From the NCBI GenBank assembly GCA_029252505.1, contig JAQXBH010000109.1, positions 1 to 42,917 of the forward strand: a stretch of DNA of 42,917 nucleotides. Direction: 5' to 3'. This DNA is from Opitutales bacterium (GTDB lineage: Bacteria; Verrucomicrobiota; Verrucomicrobiia; Opitutales; Seribacteraceae). Positions within the stretch are counted from its first letter, which is position 1. Every line of letters begins with the position of its first letter. Below, piece by piece: positions 42,301 through 42,917 of this stretch. Position numbers and translations under genes: made by a program. The notes under the pieces were generated by a model. It did no database searches and was not told where the DNA came from. It saw nothing but the letters and a program-made list of their open reading frames with translations.

Positions 42301-42917
42301 ATTCAACTTGGCTCTGGTGAAATCCAACAAAATAAAAACTTTGGAAATTCCCTACCGCTCATCGAAAACAGAAAAGCGATCTGTGTGGGAGGACCCAATG
42401 AAGATGCTTCACGCTCGGTGGTTACTGACTCAGCAGGTAATGCGTACTATGCCGGTGATTTCACAGGCCATACAGAATTTGGTGGTCGCAAGCTTAAGAG
42501 CGACGGGCAAAACGATGCCATGTTTGTTAAGTTTCTCCCCAATGGAAAAATTGACTGGGCTAAAAACTTTGGTGGAGATGGCGACGATCTTGGCCATGCA
42601 ATCTTTGCAGATGATAACGGTACCCTCTTTGCCTCAGGCACTTTTCAGGGAACCGCCAAGTTCGGGGACTTTACCTTAGTATCGGCGGGCATGCGCGATA
42701 TTTTTGTTCTCCGTCTGGATGATAATGGTACTCCAACCCATGCCTTCCGGGCAGGCGGCCCACGGGATGATGATGCATTTTCTTTGGTCGCAGATTCCAA
42801 TAACTCCGTTTATGTCGGCGGTGCAATTGAACAAACCGCTGATTTTGGTGCTTACCAACTCACCAGTCAGGGAAATCGAGATGCCTACCTCCAAAAATTA
42901 GACTACAACCTGTCGGC
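36373..42917 (+). CDS. giant multidomain secreted protein, 3' end outside the window
   Basis: The frame is open from ATG 36373 to the window edge (2181 complete codons read, no stop), which is why the ORF track omits it; the small track ORFs here are shadows. After a signal-like N-terminus (MRLYVLTILYFITIF) comes a dockerin-type pair of calcium loops ('GDMNGDGIVNLVD' at 27-39, 'ADINGDGLVNSFD' at 62-74). Then follow: Ig-like Big_5 segment (about 97-210); carboxypeptidase-regulatory-like segment ('VEGQVFDSDNSNGEKPLHGVLI', about 217-275); helical region (about 660-770); thrombospondin-3-like calcium loop 'PDTDGDGIPDGFE' (about 850); LVIVD-like propeller (about 877-1190); second Big_5 (about 1300-1395); SdrD-B-like segment (from about 1410); SBBP-type propeller repeats (about 1510 to the end). 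Likely an adhesin, scaffold or surface-layer-associated protein. Confidence 0.9.
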   Translation, partial: MRLYVLTILYFITIFKSFSNNQRIVGDMNGDGIVNLVDTIKMVNHIHGTGFTTELETLKWQADINGDGLVNSFDVESSLEFVFKRESIKSLPFAGIINTFPYAGEGDISLTREFVIHFNMPLAQGTVLTNEAFFAYSGDSLQVTSARLSSDRMKATLFLNGFRWPSNSTVTVTLNGGGLTDFIGRGIDVDGDGVEGGIKTWTFSTLGVEASDPSTIVEGQVFDSDNSNGEKPLHGVLITVVGNEEAMSVLTDSNGSFQLSSAPIGRFFVMVDGRLVGAPNGETLSQGSWKDRDYYTFVGKAWEAVPGKTVKATKYGKFAENGTYIADSRDGKIFLPLVKKGALKPVDATKKTSISFASGYLDGNDSNLMSMLAATSITIPPGSLQSDDGTTGGSVGMAPVAPDRLPEPLPESLKMPLVITIQTDGPSNFDIPVPARFPNVDNLPPGAKSALWSFDHDTGVWEISGPMTVSADGKFLETDPGVGIRQPGWHGSSPGAQVFGKAVTTGPSITKPKKGACGLSHASMSITEGDFTNLGRLSEGIEETIFGQNESDLSFTKDVLGAGNRFGNTQNAGGSDWNQFRTHAEKDAKLHATISRTVSTLLGSEDFWTTFSTTASTIRDNAIIASKNSSAQTKINSAHQVFLSDLNRAKAKISSQISKWENYSVSLSALIGQTTGISGHAVLQTDRTLIAKEISSTLKAYRSIPGGNSRLDKQLKKFAQSWQKFLQATLNGNLHLYKGESFVFLKRIGSEAEETRVPPIAAQRIRVGTGGSYDAIVRPNSWYEAWMLEPTTLVIGSTTFISPRNGGNGPVPPIPLCHDDKPDSDFDYLSDRGERIVGTNKSQPDTDGDGIPDGFEILNGTDPSGGNPVFTGILATIAPTRGFSDFVTTGNDLAILGNGPSGVDIFDIGSGVRPIKQSTFNTPGSVRKAALSENYLVIADGKAGLTVLDLTSIESPSQVWNIPQESPANAVAVAGKIAFVGLENGKIKSYDLFSGQKIDEIGLGQTIEDLGMNGDSLYALENVQRQRSRLHSVPTFNGRFKDDDGPFLPRNSVDTPGHRQWGLKNGLGRRLFVGDDFAYVTDLMGFNRIDLSDPTVPVRAERTKTPSRGWRQTVSNGSGLAIVLEHRNSPKFAKADPSIYTVQNNGDFLRAGGYMKNFETRFPTPGNAGAVSIYNGLAYVADGTKGLQVVNYRAYDINGVKPTLSVTLNDMNGTVEEAKLLTLRAFVQDDIQVKNVDFFVDGEKVFVDGGYPFAHTLEVPLRKDQATLRLRVIARDTGGNEAYWPGPGASNEHTLTIADDLVPPQVVTYFPRENSTVLPGETVVAVFNERMAPDSIHVRSIRLDRLNDNNTSTPIELASVVYDDATQSAYATLPATLPPAKYQLYVNELATDLPTNALKTPAPVRNLFGPSEIHGKFWFDRNHNTVQDTGEEILKEWTAFLDYNNNGELDTGEPNATSDQAGNYSFTNLYPGGYSVSEVLPHGWTQTFPKGQNLGATEQFTNVGWISESDQSANQTFAVDTLGNGWTAGIVPDGNFSIGSTNFDGNGTAGQLFIARVAPTGLVNKVVTLGNPDINNTGLSPNLIIKPDNDAGIWLTGSFSGNGLSIPGTVLDANNTTAFATRFDQDFNASLTTVLTNSTIFDLSPDPDGRVAIAGTFTGSTTMGTTTLTSSGGTDAFIAKIASTGKIAWAKSLGGSQWESVQSISTDVNGSLWIAGDSNSSNFTANTTNLDLSGNAGGYLAMYNQSGSNLWAIDPIGQVSLLNDGSAAWFLDQNGSTFLIKKVSASGTITSITSITGSIVTDLLSTTDGGVNVSLSTTSGTISVNGVNVSASTGNSGLLLKLKSNGDLAWSIPLSTNGSDSITQLARGSSPDTWAMGTVGTTNQSLTYGTKTIDLNSSTGVLLKIDPIGEVTSIWAIPVVGNLYVDVNDNVWVTGNNSGDPGQTRSITIGALPLQTESAKGNYIGRIGRAGSESHTIQLGSGEIQQNKNFGNSLPLIENRKAICVGGPNEDASRSVVTDSAGNAYYAGDFTGHTEFGGRKLKSDGQNDAMFVKFLPNGKIDWAKNFGGDGDDLGHAIFADDNGTLFASGTFQGTAKFGDFTLVSAGMRDIFVLRLDDNGTPTHAFRAGGPRDDDAFSLVADSNNSVYVGGAIEQTADFGAYQLTSQGNRDAYLQKLDYNLS

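Noticed and set aside
40900-42917. Possible DNA tandem-repeat array in the right part of the window
   Set aside because: The periodicity is at protein level (SBBP-type blades) and the DNA copies are too diverged to be a recent tandem array or a CRISPR.

Overview
The window most likely comes from a free-living, probably marine, Verrucomicrobiota-like member of the PVC group. The grounds are family content, not a search. There are two PSD1-type proteins (planctomycete-style cytochrome c with DUF1549/DUF1553), each followed by a twin-arginine DUF1501 protein. There is also a twin-arginine Gfo/Idh/MocA oxidoreductase, a FAD oxidoreductase with a golvesin-like C-terminus, a sulfatase remnant, a one-domain RRM protein, and many exported proteins with weak or absent Shine-Dalgarno sites. 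Base composition is moderate to AT-rich. I found no tRNA, rRNA, CRISPR array, insertion sequence or phage gene.

Layout, left to right. (1) 1-5161: a GNAT acetyltransferase facing left, then two translationally coupled exported amidohydrolase-fold genes facing right; only one of their three amidohydrolase domains keeps the metal ligands. (2) 5151-9471: a leftward PSD1/DUF1501 pair. (3) 9472-10900: a decay zone with the C-terminal remnant of a sulfatase, an intact RRM gene with its terminator, and a second, broken copy of that RRM gene and terminator. (4) 10900-15090: a lone flagellin gene, then a glutamate dehydrogenase plus 2-oxoglutarate-semialdehyde dehydrogenase pair. (5) 28432-15081: a leftward five-gene run, giant WD40/PSD1 protein, DUF1501, TolC-like lipoprotein, membrane-fusion protein, MacB-type ABC transporter, preceded by two perfect palindromes. 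(6) 34910-28641, leftward: FAD oxidoreductase, ECF sigma factor with a membrane partner and a small exported helical protein, Gfo/Idh/MocA protein, PhzF-family protein. (7) 35105-42917, rightward: a vanadium-haloperoxidase-family protein followed 17 nt later by a giant secreted protein of at least 2181 residues that runs off the window and is absent from the supplied ORF track because no stop is reached.

How it fits together. Much of the coding capacity is extracytoplasmic: haem-binding surface proteins, Tat-exported partners, a tripartite efflux pump and a large adhesin- or scaffold-like protein. The most unusual points are the joining of a PSD1/DUF1501 pair to a complete MacA-MacB-TolC type pump in one apparent operon, the nested domain architecture of the giant protein (a propeller-like repeat block sitting inside an SdrD-B-like domain), and two clear gene-decay events around the RRM gene. 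Functions of the PSD1/DUF1501 proteins are not established, so their joint role is inference.
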